Program-made: the position numbers and the translations under genes
Origin: a virus
Length of the DNA stretch: 38,286 nucleotides
Strand: one strand, 5' to 3'
IMG/VR virus record: IMGVR_UViG_3300034418_011806
Coordinates: 1 to 38,286 of that record
Shown: positions 1 through 8,853 of the stretch, one piece after another
How positions within the stretch are numbered: the first letter of the stretch is position 1
Layout of the letters: every line of letters begins with the position of its first letter
The notes under the pieces: generated by a model
Database searches by the model: none
The model's input: only the letters and a program-made list of their open reading frames with translations
What the model was told of the DNA's origin: nothing

Positions 1-983
1 TTGATCTGCATATCATCGGGTTCGATGGCTGGCGCGGCGGGCTGGTGATGGACCGCAAGTTCGGCCTCGGCCAGCAGGCTTTCATGCTGGCGTGGACTGA
101 CATCGGGCGGGCGCTGCGTTTCGATGCTGCCCAGCACATTGCCGGCGTCGATCGCGCCGCGCAGCTCGGGCGCCATGGCTGCGCGGGCCTCTGGCGTCAG
201 TCGGGAAAAGTCAACCGTTTCGGCAAGCCCGCGTCCAGCGGTTCCAAATAACCCACCCAGCCCAGCAGCAAAGGCAACATTGCTCACGGCCTGGTCCCAG
301 CCATGGTCAAGGCCCGCCTTGGCGCGCCAGTCCTGCACCCAGGGCTGCATCACGGCCTCAGTGCCGGCATTGATCAGCGCCTCGCTTCCGGCTGTCGCCA
401 ATACGCGTCCCAGCACCGTGCGGGCGCCGCCAGGGCCGCCCCCGGCAAAAAGCGAGCCAATGGTCACCGGATCACGCAAAGAGGCGCCAGCAGCCCCGCC
501 AAAGGCATAGACATACTTGTCCCAGCCGGGGCGGCTCTGCATTTGCATGGCCAGATTTTCATCCGAGGCGCGGGCAATCGCCTCGGCATCCTGCACCGGA
601 TCACGCTGGGCCCAGCTTTTTACGGCCTCGGCTGGATAGCCTGCGGCCAGCTCATTGAGCTTTTGCATAAAGTGCAGGCGCTGTTCGGCAACAATATCTG
701 TTGCCATCGGCGCACCGGCAAACATCGTCAGCGGATTAGGCACCAGACTGGCAACCGGGTACATCATGGGATTGCCCAGATCCGTACCGGTCGCGGTCTT
801 CACGTCGCGGCGCAAGGCCTCATAGGCATCGACCAGGCTGTCATTGGCTGCCGTGGTATTGTCCACATGGTACATCTGGTCAAAGGCGGCGCCGGCGATA
901 TCGGTGCCGCTGGCCATGCCGCCGGCGGCGATGGCGGTCGATGGCAGGTCAGGCGTGGACCATGGAACACGTTTTGCTACCAT
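1..983 (-). CDS. Internal virion/ejection protein, N-terminal part (gene crosses the window ends)
   Basis: The frame opens with ATG at 983 and stays open through position 1. Its last two bases plus the base at 38286 form a codon that continues in frame into the segment ending at 37422, giving a 615-aa protein if the molecule is circular. The start overlaps the stop of the 920-aa gene by 7 nt, so the two are probably translationally coupled. About 327 residues lie here. They include a glycine/alanine-rich hydrophobic stretch around residues 165-270 (FGGAAGASLRDPVTIGSLFA and following), typical of membrane-interacting helices in DNA-ejection proteins. Its place between the gp14-like and gp16-like genes matches T7 gp15. 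Function is inferred from position and composition; no catalytic motif is visible. Confidence 0.75.
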   Translation of the reverse strand, partial: MVAKRVPWSTPDLPSTAIAAGGMASGTDIAGAAFDQMYHVDNTTAANDSLVDAYEALRRDVKTATGTDLGNPMMYPVASLVPNPLTMFAGAPMATDIVAEQRLHFMQKLNELAAGYPAEAVKSWAQRDPVQDAEAIARASDENLAMQMQSRPGWDKYVYAFGGAAGASLRDPVTIGSLFAGGGPGGARTVLGRVLATAGSEALINAGTEAVMQPWVQDWRAKAGLDHGWDQAVSNVAFAAGLGGLFGTAGRGLAETVDFSRLTPEARAAMAPELRGAIDAGNVLGSIETQRPPDVSPRQHESLLAEAELAVHHQPAAPAIEPDDMQI

Positions 984-3739
984 TTGAACAGGCTTCCGAT
1001 CCCCGATGCGCCCAGCCCGAGATTGATCCCCTGCTGGAGTTCATTGGGTGTTGGCCGCGATGCTGCGGCCTGTTCGAGCGCATAGAGGTCAAGCACCCAG
1101 GGCTGGCCATCACTGCCCATCACCAGATTGGGCGTCAGACTGGCCGGGTCACCCAGCGAAACGGCATATTGCCCGTCGCCAATGGTCAGCAGGCGACCAT
1201 TCTGCAGGTCACCTGCTGTGATCTCAATGCCGTTGCCGCTGCGGATCGGCGCCATGATTGTGAGGTCTTCGGCGCGCAGCGAGCGCAGCAGCGGCTCTAC
1301 GCGGTCAGCTGCCATCTGGGTTGGCGCCACGATCTCCTGTCCATTGACCATGGCCAGCCCACCATATTGCTGACCATTGACCAGGCTCGAGCCGAGCGCC
1401 CGATTGACGGCATGCTGATAGGCAAGATAGGCCGCCGATCCCTCGGTCTTGATATCTGCGGGATCAAACCCCATGGCGGCCGCCTGCCCCTCAAACAGCA
1501 TACCGGCCACATTGGTCACTGCTGCCCGGGTCGCCGGGTTTTGCGCCATCGCCGAACCGATCACATTGGCGGCCGCTGTCGTCATCACGGCATCGGTCGG
1601 CATTTTGACATTGATGGTCTTGTCGCGCCGGCCGGCCAGCACCCGCGCCACGTCGGTGGCCACGCTGGTATCGCCGGTCGCCAGCGTAATGCCGGCAGCA
1701 TGCGCCAGCTCGGGTCCGGCATCGCTGAGTTCGCTCAGCGCCGTGCTCGCGCCATCGCCAAAAGTGCTGGCAACACTGGCGGCAAAGCCGGGCAGCATGG
1801 CCGGATTGTCCAGCAGCGCATTGGCGATTGCCGCGCGCTCCTCGGGGCGGAAATAGCTCGGGGCCATGCCATACATGTCACCCACAGCCTTGCCCTGCTG
1901 GGCGCGCAGTTGCAGTGAGCTGGCCATGCCATCGGCTGTTGTGAAGTCAATTGGCTCGAGCTTGATGGCGCCCGCCTTGGCGGCCTGTCCCAGCGGGTCG
2001 ATGGCGCGTCGCTTATGCACGTCCTGCGCCTGCGCCACAGCCTGGGCATAGATTTCGCTCTGTTGTACAAAGTCAGGTGCGCCGGGTACGGGCGCCAGCG
2101 CGGCGAGGCGGTCATTGAGTTCGGCCGGGGTCTCGGCCTCCATGCCGGCTGTGGCTTCCCAGCCCTGTCGGGCGCGGTCACGCGCTGCCGACCAGGCAGC
2201 CGGATCAAGCCCCAAAGCCTCGATCCGGTCTGGCGTCAGGCCATTGGCAACCGTATCGATCCCCATACCGGTGGCGGCGATCGACGCGATGTCGTTCTCG
2301 ATCAGCCCCTGCACCGCGCTGCGATCTGCCTTGGTGGCAGCGGTCTGCTGGTTCTGCGATATCAGGGCCTGGGCCGAAAGCTGATCGGCCAGGGCCTTGA
2401 CCTGGTTAAAGCCCAGCTTGGTCAGTGGCCCCTTTCCGGCGGCCCATTCGGTCAGCAGATCATTGGCAAATGCCTGTTTGGCGGCCGGCGATGGCAGCGC
2501 GGCGAATACGCCATTGGTGCGGGCATAGGCCAGTGTCGTATTCAGCTTGTCGCGTTCGGCCGCCGCCGCGCTGGAGCTGATGACATTGGTTGCTTGGGCA
2601 TGGTCGATATTGTTCAGGATCCGCGCTGACTGGGTTGCCAGAATGGCATCGCCATCGGGATTGGCACCCAGCAGATAAGCCTGCTTTTCGAGGTCGCCGC
2701 GCATGGCGTCCAGGCCGCTGCCAAATGCGGCAGACTGATCGGCGATAAGCCGGGCCTCGCTGCGTTGCGTTACCGAGCTGGTATAGGTCTGGCTGCGCTC
2801 GGCAAAAGTCTTGTCGAATACATCGCGGACACGCGGATCGTTAAAGTTGCCATCCTGGCTGTATTTGTCGCGGATATCGCCCAGTGCCTTGTTCCAGGCA
2901 GCGGGATCATCCTTGTTCTGCTCATAGGCTGCACCCAGATCATTGCTGACCCCTTCCTGCAGGCGCCAGCCATAGGTGCGGATGGCGGCCGCGTCGAAAT
3001 TGTCGCCATAGATCGTATTGTCATTGCGCAGCGCCAGGGGTTGTGGGTTGAGCCCGCCCGTGGCTGGCGCCTCGGGTGGCGGGGCTTTGGCGCCACCGGC
3101 AAGATGAGCGTCGATTGCGCCAGAAGCCCAAGCCGGGACGCTGGCGCGCTTGTAGCTTGGGCCCCATGCACGTCGGGCACCCATGTCAAGGTGCAGCGAA
3201 TTATCATAGACGCCAATGCCCGTAAAACCTTGGGCGGATGCCGTCTGAATGAGGCGCTGACGTTCCTGCTGGCTTACACCAGTCAGATCAATATCAAGTG
3301 CTCCGCCGTGCAGATGCTGGCTGGATTTGGCGCCGCCGACCTTGGCATTGCGGGCGGGGTCGCGATACCCGGAAATAATCGGCAGCGGGGCACCAAACGC
3401 TCCCTGCAGTTTTTTCATGCGGTCCAGCAAGTCTGAATTGACGCCATTGAGGTCGCCGCTTTTCACCACCAGCTCGCCCGAAACTATAGCCGTTCCCGAT
3501 GCGGCAGCAATGCTGGCCTGTCGTTCGATATAGCCGGCGCCCGCTACCTGGCCGGCATTCATGCCAGCCATTTCCCCCTCTTTGGCCCGCGCATTGTCGG
3601 CCATCTGCCGCAGTCGGCCTGCTGCATTGCCGCCCAGCGCCGTCAGGGTCTGGGCAATGTCGCCACCGGCCACAACATAGTCGGGCGTATCGGCGATTTG
3701 CGCGCGCGGCTGATATTTCTGGATTTGCCTATTTGCCAT
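977..3739 (-). CDS. Large internal virion protein with M15-type peptidase domain
   Basis: This 920-aa protein probably forms part of the ejected core and opens the cell wall during DNA entry. Residues about 105-190 hold a D-Ala-D-Ala carboxypeptidase-like (peptidase M15) domain. The signature SxHxxGxAxD appears as SQHLHGGALD at 140-149, with H142, D149 and H183 as the expected zinc ligands and D185 nearby (HLD). The rest is alanine-rich and helical with no motif I recognise. In T7 the wall-degrading activity sits in gp16 as a transglycosylase; here a peptidase in a different core protein seems to do that job. The ATG at 3739 follows only a G-rich, weak ribosome site. The stop overlaps the next gene's ATG by 7 nt. 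Confidence 0.85.
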   Translation of the reverse strand: MANRQIQKYQPRAQIADTPDYVVAGGDIAQTLTALGGNAAGRLRQMADNARAKEGEMAGMNAGQVAGAGYIERQASIAAASGTAIVSGELVVKSGDLNGVNSDLLDRMKKLQGAFGAPLPIISGYRDPARNAKVGGAKSSQHLHGGALDIDLTGVSQQERQRLIQTASAQGFTGIGVYDNSLHLDMGARRAWGPSYKRASVPAWASGAIDAHLAGGAKAPPPEAPATGGLNPQPLALRNDNTIYGDNFDAAAIRTYGWRLQEGVSNDLGAAYEQNKDDPAAWNKALGDIRDKYSQDGNFNDPRVRDVFDKTFAERSQTYTSSVTQRSEARLIADQSAAFGSGLDAMRGDLEKQAYLLGANPDGDAILATQSARILNNIDHAQATNVISSSAAAAERDKLNTTLAYARTNGVFAALPSPAAKQAFANDLLTEWAAGKGPLTKLGFNQVKALADQLSAQALISQNQQTAATKADRSAVQGLIENDIASIAATGMGIDTVANGLTPDRIEALGLDPAAWSAARDRARQGWEATAGMEAETPAELNDRLAALAPVPGAPDFVQQSEIYAQAVAQAQDVHKRRAIDPLGQAAKAGAIKLEPIDFTTADGMASSLQLRAQQGKAVGDMYGMAPSYFRPEERAAIANALLDNPAMLPGFAASVASTFGDGASTALSELSDAGPELAHAAGITLATGDTSVATDVARVLAGRRDKTINVKMPTDAVMTTAAANVIGSAMAQNPATRAAVTNVAGMLFEGQAAAMGFDPADIKTEGSAAYLAYQHAVNRALGSSLVNGQQYGGLAMVNGQEIVAPTQMAADRVEPLLRSLRAEDLTIMAPIRSGNGIEITAGDLQNGRLLTIGDGQYAVSLGDPASLTPNLVMGSDGQPWVLDLYALEQAAASRPTPNELQQGINLGLGASGIGSLFKW

Positions 3740-3772
3740 CGGCCGCCCCCCGGACGAGTGAAACGAGGACCT

Positions 3773-3788
3773 CGCGCGACGTCGCGCG
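3773..3788. repeat. 16-bp perfect palindrome in intergenic gap
   Basis: The 93-nt gap between the gp14-like gene and the 920-aa gene contains the perfect palindrome CGCGCGACGTCGCGCG. A close relative with one central change (GCGCGACATCGCGC) occurs at 15863-15876 in another non-coding gap. It could be a hairpin in the late mRNA or a protein site. The gap holds no ORF. Confidence 0.5.
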
Positions 3789-3832
3789 CCCTGCCGGAGC
3801 GCTTCTGGCGCGTGAGGCGATACAAGTGCCCA

Positions 3833-4414
3833 TTAGCCGCGCCCTGCCAGGTCCATGCCATAGTTGACGCCAGTACCCACTGCGCTGAGGAGGCCGGAAA
3901 AGACCTGTTCGCCACCACGGCGCCGCAACCCGCGTGCGCGCGCCTGCATCAGGGCGCGGCGGTATTCGTCCTGGCTGCGATTGATATTGATATCGGTGGC
4001 TGCGTCCTGTTTGGCGCGGGTACGGGTCTGTTCGGCAATGCCGCCCGATCCCACGTCGATACCAGCAGCTGCAAAGGCGACGTCGTTTTCACCGAGCACC
4101 TTCATCAGTTCGCGCTTCATGGTCAGGCTGCGCTGTTCGCTGGCAAGCTGCTCCTGTCCGGCCTGCAGCTCGGTTGCCGTCGCTGCCTCATTGCTGGCAT
4201 TGGCTGCAGATAGGCCGCCACCGATTGCGCCAAGGGCAGAAACGGCTGTTGCGACCCCCTGCAAAATCGATAGCGCGCTTGAACTGGCGGCACCAATGCC
4301 GGCTGCAGCAGTGGTTGCCGTGGTGGCTGCAACGCCCGCTGTTGCCGTTGCGGCACCCGTGGCGCCGCCGCCCGACAGGCCCAGCGCGGAGAACGTGGTC
4401 AAAAGTTCAGCCAT
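3833..4414 (-). CDS. T7 gp14-like internal virion protein
   Basis: This 193-aa protein probably belongs to the internal core that is ejected into the host envelope. Residues 1-75 are almost entirely Ala/Gly/Thr/Ser and hydrophobic. Residues 80-165 are charged and helical (LASEQRSLTMKRELMKVLGE), followed by an arginine-rich stretch (ARARGLRRRGG) and a short hydrophobic C-terminus. T7-like gp14 proteins share this size, an apolar start and the position directly after the tail nozzle gene. The ATG at 4414 overlaps the nozzle gene's stop by 1 nt (TGATG), so translation is coupled. The assignment rests on position and composition rather than a clear motif. Confidence 0.65.
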   Translation of the reverse strand: MAELLTTFSALGLSGGGATGAATATAGVAATTATTAAAGIGAASSSALSILQGVATAVSALGAIGGGLSAANASNEAATATELQAGQEQLASEQRSLTMKRELMKVLGENDVAFAAAGIDVGSGGIAEQTRTRAKQDAATDININRSQDEYRRALMQARARGLRRRGGEQVFSGLLSAVGTGVNYGMDLAGRG

Positions 4415-6471
4415 CAGAGCCTTGCCTCCAGGGTAATCGAGCGCACCTCGAGCCGACCTGGCCGGATTTGCGATATGGTCAAATAAGGTTGGTCAGTATA
4501 GCCGACCAGGCCGCGCACGGTGATCTCGCCGGTGACGCCCTGGTTGAGTTCGGGTACGTCGGCCTGCATACCCCAGCGCCGCAGACTGACATCCTGCAGC
4601 GGGCGCCCATTGGTCGATATCGCCAGCGAGGTGGTATCGATCACAGAGATCTTGACCGAATGAATGCGGGCCTTGCGTTTGAGCACCATGTTGGAGCCAA
4701 TATCGCGCGGGATCGGCAGGGTATTGACCTTGGGCGGTGTCCAGGTGCCGACCGTCCATTCCGAAACAGGGAAGGCCAGCGTCAGCGCGCCGCCGCTCAC
4801 GGTAAAAGGCCCCAGTACATGGCCATCGGCCAGGCACCAGACTTCGCGACCGTTAAACCGTGCACCACATGGCACCAGTGCCGATGGCGTTTCATTGGTG
4901 GCGCTGATTGCTTCGTCGAGCAGCAGGCCGTCGATACTGCGCTCCAGGCGCCGCCCCTGCGGGCGATCGACAATCCAGCTCACCTGATTGCGGCCGTTGA
5001 CAGCAACGGCCTTGAAAGTGGCGTTGTCGCTGGTGATGCGCGAGAATCCCATGACGTCCTGTTCGCGCAGCATGGTGGCAACGCGTGCAGAACCGTCATC
5101 GTTGATGATATGCAGCTGATGGCCATCGCTCGACAGGGCGGCACGGCGCACTGCGATATCGACCAGCCCGTGCACCAGGTGCGAACCGAACAGGGAAATA
5201 TCCAGGGCCGCAAAATTGCCTTCGACATTGGTGTAGCGCAGTTCGCTGATCACACCGCCCTGGCTATGGGTAAAGACGGCGGCGCCTTCGTTCTTGGCAA
5301 TTGGCACGCCACGCTTGGAACCATGTGTCGAGGCCTCGACATGCTGCGGCGCCACAGTGCGACTGAGCGCGCGATCAGCCAGCCAGTATTCGGCCTTGCT
5401 GGTAAAGATCAGCAGGTTCAGGCTTTCCACGATGCGCTCGATGCGTTCGCCGCCGGCGCCAGCCATGGGCACGAGCGCAGGCCCGTCTGCCTCGTCGAAC
5501 CGTTCGTCATAGTTGAAATAATCGGCCAGCCGTGAAAAGGCCCAGGCATTGGGCAGGCTTTTGAAGCCGCCAATGGCCAGCCGTTGCCCACCGGTAAAAC
5601 AGCCGCATTGCGGCCAGCCGCGCACGCTCGAAAATAGCGGTTCGCCCGGCGATACGCCCGGCGTGGTCTTGCTGGCCAGAATGGCAGCATCGGATTTGTT
5701 GATCAGTCGGCCGGAAACGGCCCAGCCATCGCCTGAATTGCCGGTGCCGAGAAACCGGATTTCCAGCTTGGTGCCTGTTGCTGTGGCCACGTCCAGCCCA
5801 GTCGCGATATTGGGCAGGTCAAGCAGGGCCGATTTGACCACATTGGCCAGCGTGGCCATGTCCGAATTATAGGTCAGCGAAACAGTGTCCTGCCCCGATA
5901 TCGTCAGCACAAAGGCACTCACGCCATTGTCCAGCCCCACAAATTCAATGGTCCAGACTGCGGCGACGCCGTTGGTATAGGGGTCGCCATTGATATCGCT
6001 GCCAAAGTCATAGCTGGGAATGCCTTCCCAGGGCGCATTGTCCACTGACCAACTGGTGGGCCCGGCGTGTTTGAGGCGGCGCGTCTGCAGATCCTCATGG
6101 AAGATCAGCATCGTATCGAGCTGCTGCGCCGTGGTGATTTCGGGCAGCGTGGCGCTCGTCAAGCCATCGATGATCACGGTCTGCAGCTGTTCGGCTTCGC
6201 CCCAGATATCGGCAAATCCGTCGCGCAGCACCACATCATAGGTCGATCCCTCCGATGCGTTGAAGGCAAATAGCCGCGATGCGTCGACAGCCAGGGCGCC
6301 GATATCGCGTGTGCCATTGCGATTGCGAAAGCCGCCCTGGGGGAAAGCCAGCACATTCTCGGCATAGGCCAGGCCCGATGAATTTGCCTTGAGCTCACTG
6401 CGCTCGTGCAGCAGCGGGTCAATTTCGAGGGAATGAAAAACGGTCTGCAGGCGTCCGGGGCGACCGACCAT
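4414..6471 (-). CDS. Tail nozzle protein (T7 gp12 / tail tubular protein B-like)
   Basis: This 685-aa protein is predicted to form the tail nozzle distal to the gp11-like adaptor. Features typical of the family include an early FPQGGFRNRNGTRDIG segment and, midway, the motif around RGWPQCGCFTGGQRLAIGGF followed by SLPNAWAFSRLADYFNYDE, matching the GWP...F..GRLW.GG...P..V..S...D.F.FD pattern of phage nozzle proteins. Next comes NLLIFTSKAEYWL (the usual LLIGTSGGEW region) and a beta-rich C-terminus. Length is slightly below T7 gp12. TGATG overlaps couple it to genes on both sides. Direct pairing with a gp11-like gene makes the call firm. Confidence 0.88.
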   Translation of the reverse strand: MVGRPGRLQTVFHSLEIDPLLHERSELKANSSGLAYAENVLAFPQGGFRNRNGTRDIGALAVDASRLFAFNASEGSTYDVVLRDGFADIWGEAEQLQTVIIDGLTSATLPEITTAQQLDTMLIFHEDLQTRRLKHAGPTSWSVDNAPWEGIPSYDFGSDINGDPYTNGVAAVWTIEFVGLDNGVSAFVLTISGQDTVSLTYNSDMATLANVVKSALLDLPNIATGLDVATATGTKLEIRFLGTGNSGDGWAVSGRLINKSDAAILASKTTPGVSPGEPLFSSVRGWPQCGCFTGGQRLAIGGFKSLPNAWAFSRLADYFNYDERFDEADGPALVPMAGAGGERIERIVESLNLLIFTSKAEYWLADRALSRTVAPQHVEASTHGSKRGVPIAKNEGAAVFTHSQGGVISELRYTNVEGNFAALDISLFGSHLVHGLVDIAVRRAALSSDGHQLHIINDDGSARVATMLREQDVMGFSRITSDNATFKAVAVNGRNQVSWIVDRPQGRRLERSIDGLLLDEAISATNETPSALVPCGARFNGREVWCLADGHVLGPFTVSGGALTLAFPVSEWTVGTWTPPKVNTLPIPRDIGSNMVLKRKARIHSVKISVIDTTSLAISTNGRPLQDVSLRRWGMQADVPELNQGVTGEITVRGLVGYTDQPYLTISQIRPGRLEVRSITLEARL

Positions 6472-7103
6472 CAGCTTCCCCCACGTGCATCAATGAGCAC
6501 ATTGCTGGACAGCCAGTTATTGCTGCGTGGCGGTGTGGAGAAACTGTCGGCGCGGATGGCAGCGCCAAGCTGGCCGCCGCGATAATTTTCCGATGGGTTG
6601 CCATAAGCCTCGGTCGTCAGGTCATTGGCCAGGTTACGATCGTCAGCCAGTGCCAGCGCAAGCCTGCTGGCAAATGAGGTCACGGTGGCGCTGCGAAAGG
6701 TTGGTGTCCATTTGCGCGGATCCGGCAAATAGCGGCACATGGCAAACAGCGGGTTGGCATCGGCATGCACCTTGCCGTCCAGGATCACATAGCGCGAAAA
6801 GCGGTGATCGGGATCCCTGACATTATCGGTGACATAGATCGGCAGCTCGAGCGCTTCGGGGGGCAGGTCGAAGGCATATTTGTAGCCTGAGAGCGGCGTC
6901 GCAATCGCATCGTCGACCGATAGGGCAAACAGCTGCTTGGAAAAGCTGAACAGGTAAATGCCCAGATTGAAGCCGACCAGATCTTCATAGAGCAGCGATA
7001 CGGGGCCGGCGCCCTCAATATCCTGATCAAGGCTTTCAAAGGGCTCTGCGCCAAAGCGTGCGCAGGCGGCATTGACGATATCGAGGTGCTGCAGCAGAGC
7101 CAT
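6471..7103 (-). CDS. Tail adaptor protein (T7 gp11 / tail tubular protein A-like)
   Basis: This protein of about 210 aa is predicted to form the ring between portal and nozzle. The opening LLQHLDIVNAACARFGAEPF followed by ESLDQD fits the gp11 family start, which reads roughly as a helix, an N-x-A-L..IG-type turn, then V-x-S-L-D. Further on are the conserved regions around FNLGIYLFSFSKQL and PLSGYKYAFDLPPEAL. I place the start at ATG 7103 (MALLQHL), which has a GGA five bases upstream. An in-frame TTG at 7127 or ATG at 7121 would add 6-8 residues with no better ribosome site. The stop overlaps the nozzle start by 1 nt. Confidence 0.85.
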   Translation of the reverse strand: MALLQHLDIVNAACARFGAEPFESLDQDIEGAGPVSLLYEDLVGFNLGIYLFSFSKQLFALSVDDAIATPLSGYKYAFDLPPEALELPIYVTDNVRDPDHRFSRYVILDGKVHADANPLFAMCRYLPDPRKWTPTFRSATVTSFASRLALALADDRNLANDLTTEAYGNPSENYRGGQLGAAIRADSFSTPPRSNNWLSSNVLIDARGGS

Positions 7104-7132
7104 GGCAATCCAACCTTGCATTGACAATTGAC

Positions 7133-7158
7133 GACGCAGGGAGCGTCAGCCCTGCGTC
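7133..7158. terminator. Intergenic hairpin, possible attenuator
   Basis: A perfect 9-bp stem, GACGCAGGG (7133-7141) pairing with CCCTGCGTC (7150-7158), encloses an 8-nt loop. A second 7-bp stem lies at 7170-7191 (GCCAGCC/GGCTGGC). Both sit in the 96-nt gap between the decoration-like gene and the tail adaptor gene. Neither is followed by a T-run on the minus strand, so they are better read as mRNA-processing or attenuating hairpins than as efficient terminators. Confidence 0.4.
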
Positions 7159-7199
7159 GCCCTTCAACAGCCAGCCCGTCCCCTGGCTGGCGTCGGAAG

Positions 7200-7853
7200 C
7201 TAGTCGGGCACGATTGCGGTTGCGACCGCGCCCAGAGCCGTGAATGCCTGCAGCAGCCAGCCGGTCGCCAGGTGCTGGCGCGCGATATAGAGCTGGCTAT
7301 GGGTCAGCAGCGCCTCCTGCGTACCATCGGCATCGACGCCATTGATGGTCTGGCCGGTGGCGTCAGGTGTCCGCAGTTCGCAATTGGTCGATGGCACAAC
7401 CCAGATGGCGATTTCACGGCCACGCGTTGCTGCCGTCGCCAGTGGCAGCGTCAGGATATTGTTGGCGCCTGCGCTGGTGGCCTCGACAAATTCGTCCGTA
7501 TCCAGGATCAGCCCTGTCGTGAGCCCGTCTGCGGTCGGCACCACGGCCCGGGCAGTGCTGCCCTTGTCATCGCCCTGCGGCTTGAGCGTTACCGACGTGC
7601 CGGGCACCACCACAAGCGTATAGGCACGCCGATCGGGCGAGCCGTCGACATCGAAGGTGACATCGAGCTGGTCACCGGTACGCACCTTGCCGCGTGGCGT
7701 GAGCAGGGCACTGAAATAATCGGTAGTCTCGACGGTCGCACGATCATCATTGGTGATGAACGTGTGGACCTGACGGACATTGCCGGGATCTGAGGTGTCG
7801 GCCGGAACACCCATCAATCCCAGAGTGTGAAAGCCTTTGGCGTGAAATGCCAT
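7200..7853 (-). CDS. Putative head decoration/structural protein after the capsid gene
   Basis: This 217-aa protein follows the major capsid gene and precedes the tail adaptor. It appears to have two beta-rich halves: residues about 25-100 (TNDDRATVETTDYFSALLTP, then TGDQLDVTFDVDG) and residues about 115-217 (repeated short strands such as ILTLPLA, REIAIWVVPS, ending YIARQHLATGWLLQAFTALG). There are no catalytic motifs. It is preceded by a good ribosome site (AGAAGGA, 8 nt from ATG 7853). Its position suggests a capsid decoration or head-tail joining protein, but I do not recognise a named family. It is separated from the capsid gene by two hairpins, so it may be expressed at a lower level than the capsid protein. 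Confidence 0.6.
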   Translation of the reverse strand: MAFHAKGFHTLGLMGVPADTSDPGNVRQVHTFITNDDRATVETTDYFSALLTPRGKVRTGDQLDVTFDVDGSPDRRAYTLVVVPGTSVTLKPQGDDKGSTARAVVPTADGLTTGLILDTDEFVEATSAGANNILTLPLATAATRGREIAIWVVPSTNCELRTPDATGQTINGVDADGTQEALLTHSQLYIARQHLATGWLLQAFTALGAVATAIVPD

Positions 7854-7872
7854 GTTTGCAGTCCTTCTACAG

Positions 7873-7917
7873 GCCGCTTATGCGGCGCAAGGGGAGACCG
7901 GCCGGTTACCCGGCCGG
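7873..7917 (-). terminator. Two hairpins downstream of the major capsid gene
   Basis: The 69-nt gap after the capsid stop contains CCGGCCGG (7898-7905) pairing with the same palindromic octamer at 7910-7917 around a 4-nt loop. It also contains GCCGC (7873-7877) pairing with GCGGC (7882-7886). No T-run follows. A partial terminator or RNA-stabilising 3' end after a very highly expressed capsid gene is common in podoviruses; this reading is inference. Confidence 0.45.
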
Positions 7918-7922
7918 CGTGA

Positions 7923-8819
7923 TTACACGAATGTCAGATTGGCGTTGGTAGCGAGGCGGAAGCGCTCGACGCCACGGCCCTCCTGCAGCGTGGTAGCAGC
8001 GCCCTTGGCCTTCATATTGAAGGTCCAGCCGCCGCCGCCTTGCATGCGGTTATCCCACTGCGGGATCATGGTGAGGTCTTCCTTGTTCCCCCATCCCATG
8101 GCGTCGTGATACCAGATGAAGGCATCGCACTTGTTCGCCTCGGGGATAGCGAAGAAGTCGCCTTCATCTTCCTCGATCAGTTCAAACCAGTGCACGCCGC
8201 GCCAGAACCGACTTTCGGTCGGGATCAGGAATGCTTCATAGCCCTGGCCGATTGGCGGAGCGTTGTAGACCACCTTGTTGGCCAGCAACTGGTCAAAGGC
8301 ATCCGATGGCAGGCCGCAATAGACATTGCCGTCTGCCGAGGCGCCTTTGGTTTGCTGGCGGATCGTGCGGGCGAGCAGCATCGCCTGGGCCGCTGTAAAG
8401 GCGCCGGCGGAAAAGTCGAATGCGGCGCCGGGGATCGTTGGTTTTGCGACCTTCATGACATCGTAAATTTCGATGTCGGTCGCGCGACCCAGCGCCATGG
8501 CTCCGCTTTCGTAGATGATCTCGTTTTCCTTCGGCTTGGTGCGATCCATGTCGAAGTCGGAGATCTCGTCGAACGCCTGCCAGGTGGACAGTTGCACGCT
8601 GAACTTCTTGCGGTCGCCGCCGCCTGGCGTGGGCGATGTGGTGCGATCGATCTTACGGGCGACGGTCTTGCCGGCAAGGAAGAACACAGCTTCGTTGTTT
8701 TCATTGAAGCTGGTCGCGGGCTTGATGGTCGTCCGCAGACGATTGCCCTTGGTCTGATAGATGTGCATGGCACGGTTTTCGTATTCGGTACGAAACCACT
8801 CGGGTGCCTGGATGGTCAT
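7923..8819 (-). CDS. Major capsid protein
   Basis: This 298-aa protein is the likely HK97-fold coat protein. It opens with APEWFRTEYENRAMHIYQTK, followed by GNRLRTTIKPAT, the pattern of capsid families whose N-arm starts W-F...Y...V...Q...S.LR..V. The core SDFDMDRTKPKE and AMALGRATDIEIYD fits the (I/S)-D..D..R...........A..R..D..I...... region. It lies immediately after the scaffold gene and terminator and ahead of structural genes. It has its own strong ribosome site (GGAG, about 6 nt before ATG 8819), a 200-bp non-coding leader with a promoter-like motif, and hairpins after the stop, all consistent with the most abundant late protein. The capsid role is well supported by order and sequence; the exact subfamily is uncertain. 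Confidence 0.88.
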   Translation of the reverse strand: MTIQAPEWFRTEYENRAMHIYQTKGNRLRTTIKPATSFNENNEAVFFLAGKTVARKIDRTTSPTPGGGDRKKFSVQLSTWQAFDEISDFDMDRTKPKENEIIYESGAMALGRATDIEIYDVMKVAKPTIPGAAFDFSAGAFTAAQAMLLARTIRQQTKGASADGNVYCGLPSDAFDQLLANKVVYNAPPIGQGYEAFLIPTESRFWRGVHWFELIEEDEGDFFAIPEANKCDAFIWYHDAMGWGNKEDLTMIPQWDNRMQGGGGWTFNMKAKGAATTLQEGRGVERFRLATNANLTFV

Positions 8820-8853
8820 GTCTTTGCTCCGATGCTTTGGGAAACACCGGGGT

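Noticed and set aside
303-1085. Long plus-strand ORF (260 codons) over the start of the window
   Set aside because: It is the antisense shadow of the junction virion gene. The minus-strand frame has better composition, an overlap-coupled start and continuation across the ends; the plus-strand product is rich in His/Gly/Ile with no motif.
7133-7917. Strong rho-independent terminators around the decoration-like gene
   Set aside because: Hairpins are real but lack T-runs on the minus strand; called attenuator-like only.
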